Source: a candidate division WWE3 bacterium UBA1397
GTDB lineage: Bacteria; Patescibacteriota; WWE3; UBA101185; UBA10185
Direction of reading: 5' to 3'
Length of the DNA stretch: 7,277 nucleotides
NCBI GenBank assembly: GCA_002305205.1
Contig: DBQJ01000016.1
Span: forward strand, 1-7,277
The notes under the pieces are model-generated. The model had not been told where the DNA came from. It did no database searches and worked only from the letters and a program-made list of their open reading frames with translations. A program made the position numbers and the translations under genes. Positions 6,210-7,277 of this stretch are shown here, one piece after another (positions within the stretch are counted from its first letter, which is position 1; each line of letters starts with the position of its first letter).

Positions 6210-7277
6210 TTAACTGACGGTATAATCATCAAAATATCCCTGAATTAAAACAACCGGTGTACCTTTATCCCCACTTCCGGAAGTTAAATCACATAGGCTT
6301 CCTATTAAATCTGTAATTTGTCTGGGAGTGGTTCCTAAAGATTTTTCTACTTTGTATTCTTTTGTATTTTTTTCTTTAATCGCTTCTTTTACGTAATTAT
6401 CTAGATTTCCTTTTCCATCCCAATTTTCAGATATATATTTTAATTTAATTTCTTTTAGTCTGCCTTTTAATCCATCTGTAAAACCGGGAGATACAACCGG
6501 GTCTGCCAGTTCCCATATTTTTCCGACTGGATCTTTAAAAGCCCCGTCTCCATAAATAAGCACCTCTACTTTTTTCCCAGTTTTTTTAAAAAATAAATCT
6601 CGTACTTTTTTAACAAATGCATCTCCTTCTCTTGGAAAGAGTTTTAACCGATCTTCTCCTACCTTATTTGATCCTAATAAACCATATTCAGGGCAAAAAC
6701 CTCTCTTGTTTGTTTTTTTATTACAAATATCTTCAAGTCCAAAAACGATTTTACCTCCATTTTTTTTGATTAATTTCTTATCTCTTTTCCGACTGTGAAT
6801 ACTACAAATCAAAACATTCTTACAATATTTCAAAATATATCGAGGGTCATTGGCAAAATATACTTTAATATTTCCTTTTCCCAATTCTTTATAGTATTTT
6901 ACATAATCAACGCCAGTAAATTCATGTTTTACTTCTTCTCCAAATAATTTTCGATATTTTTTTTCTCCGAAACAATCAGTGTAGATATTCAGATTTGAAT
7001 TCTCTACTTCCTCTGGATTCATAAGGTGATTTCCGACTTCATCAGCCGGATAGCTGAGTAAAACGTGTACTTTATCATAAACCCCTGCAATTGATTCCAA
7101 AATCAAAGAAAAACGATTTCGACTTAAAATGGGAAATACTAAAGCGATTTCCTTTACCGGGAATTTTTTCTTAATCTCCGTAGAAATATCTTTGGTGTTT
7201 ACATAATTATTTTGAGAAATTGAGACTACCGCCTCGGTAATACCTATAATATCTCTATTATTTAATTTAAATTTTTC
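6210..7277 (-). CDS. CofE-like gamma-glutamyl ligase (F420-0:gamma-glutamyl ligase family), 5' end outside window
   Basis: The minus-strand frame is open from the window edge to TAA (6212-6210), giving 355 residues without the start. Homology continues upstream through GITEAVVSISQNNYV (12-26) and FPILSRNRFS (48-57), so the TTG at 7106 is not the start. Further family features are SYPADEVGNH (75-84), GSNKVGEDRLKLFPREGD (202-219), IYGDGAFKDP (241-250), ELADPVVSPGFTDGL (256-270) and a C-terminal TTPRQITDLIGSL...TSGSGDKGTP (316-341). This matches the longer bacterial proteins annotated as coenzyme F420-0:L-glutamate ligase (COG1478), common in Firmicutes. The archaeal enzyme joins L-glutamate to F420-0 in gamma linkage using GTP and a divalent metal. 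Here the canonical DTxGRP-type motif is replaced by GDGAFKDP, and nothing in the window points to F420 synthesis, so the acceptor may differ. Lysine-rich composition and convergence with the upstream operon show an independent transcript. The family is secure; the substrate is not. Confidence 0.82.
   Translation of the reverse strand, partial: EKFKLNNRDIIGITEAVVSISQNNYVNTKDISTEIKKKFPVKEIALVFPILSRNRFSLILESIAGVYDKVHVLLSYPADEVGNHLMNPEEVENSNLNIYTDCFGEKKYRKLFGEEVKHEFTGVDYVKYYKELGKGNIKVYFANDPRYILKYCKNVLICSIHSRKRDKKLIKKNGGKIVFGLEDICNKKTNKRGFCPEYGLLGSNKVGEDRLKLFPREGDAFVKKVRDLFFKKTGKKVEVLIYGDGAFKDPVGKIWELADPVVSPGFTDGLKGRLKEIKLKYISENWDGKGNLDNYVKEAIKEKNTKEYKVEKSLGTTPRQITDLIGSLCDLTSGSGDKGTPVVLIQGYFDDYTVS

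Noticed and set aside
7104..7106. TTG as the start of the CofE-like gene
   Set aside because: The same frame is open to the window edge, and the upstream 57 codons encode recognisable family sequence (GITEAVVS, FPILSRNRFS). The real start is outside the window.
1..7277. Mobile element, CRISPR array, tRNA or other structured RNA
   Set aside because: I found no spaced direct repeats, terminal inverted repeats, transposase-like sequence or tRNA-like cloverleaf, and the gaps between genes are too short to hold them.

Overview
The window is AT-rich (about two thirds A+T by eye) and densely coding. It carries seven protein genes, of which the first and last are cut by the window edges. Intergenic gaps are all under 80 bases. 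I see no RNA genes, insertion sequences, CRISPR arrays or long repeats. A TGA codon ends the first gene in frame, so the standard bacterial code (table 11) fits, and TGA-to-glycine recoding as in Gracilibacteria/Absconditabacteria is not supported. The compact gene forms, near-absence of Shine-Dalgarno sequences and the gene mix suggest a small-genome bacterium, plausibly of the Candidate Phyla Radiation (Patescibacteria; Microgenomates or Dojkabacteria-like). This placement is inference from style and has no marker gene behind it.

Layout from left to right: (1) 1-81 (+) is the C-terminal tail of a type I methionine aminopeptidase. It overlaps by four bases (ATGA) a 366-residue multi-pass membrane protein of unknown function at 78-1178 (+). 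(2) 1236-2498 (+) is a full-length RarA/MgsA-type AAA+ ATPase with its own extended -10 promoter. (3) 2525-3727 (-) converges on rarA and encodes a membrane-anchored coiled-coil protein with a C-terminal phosphodiester glycosidase (NAGPA/DUF2233) domain. (4) 3728-3803 is a divergent promoter region of 76 bases. (5) 3804-5429 (+) is a short alpha-glucan phosphorylase (GT35), followed after 5 bases by 5435-6136 (+), a miniature pyruvate kinase-like protein without B and C domains. (6) 6210-7277 (-) is the C-terminal part of a CofE-like gamma-glutamyl ligase running off the right edge, convergent with the kinase-like gene.

Functionally, the phosphorylase and the minimal pyruvate kinase-like protein form a probable two-gene carbohydrate operon: one releases glucose 1-phosphate from storage or scavenged glucans, and the other is built on the fold of the last glycolytic enzyme. 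The glycosidase should act outside the membrane on a glycan phosphodiester. RarA belongs to replication-fork maintenance. The CofE-like ligase should add glutamate in gamma linkage to an unidentified acceptor.

The observations most worth a second look are the A-domain-only pyruvate kinase relative with a partly eroded active site, the CofE relative whose canonical signature is replaced, and promoters so close to start codons that at least one gene looks leaderless.
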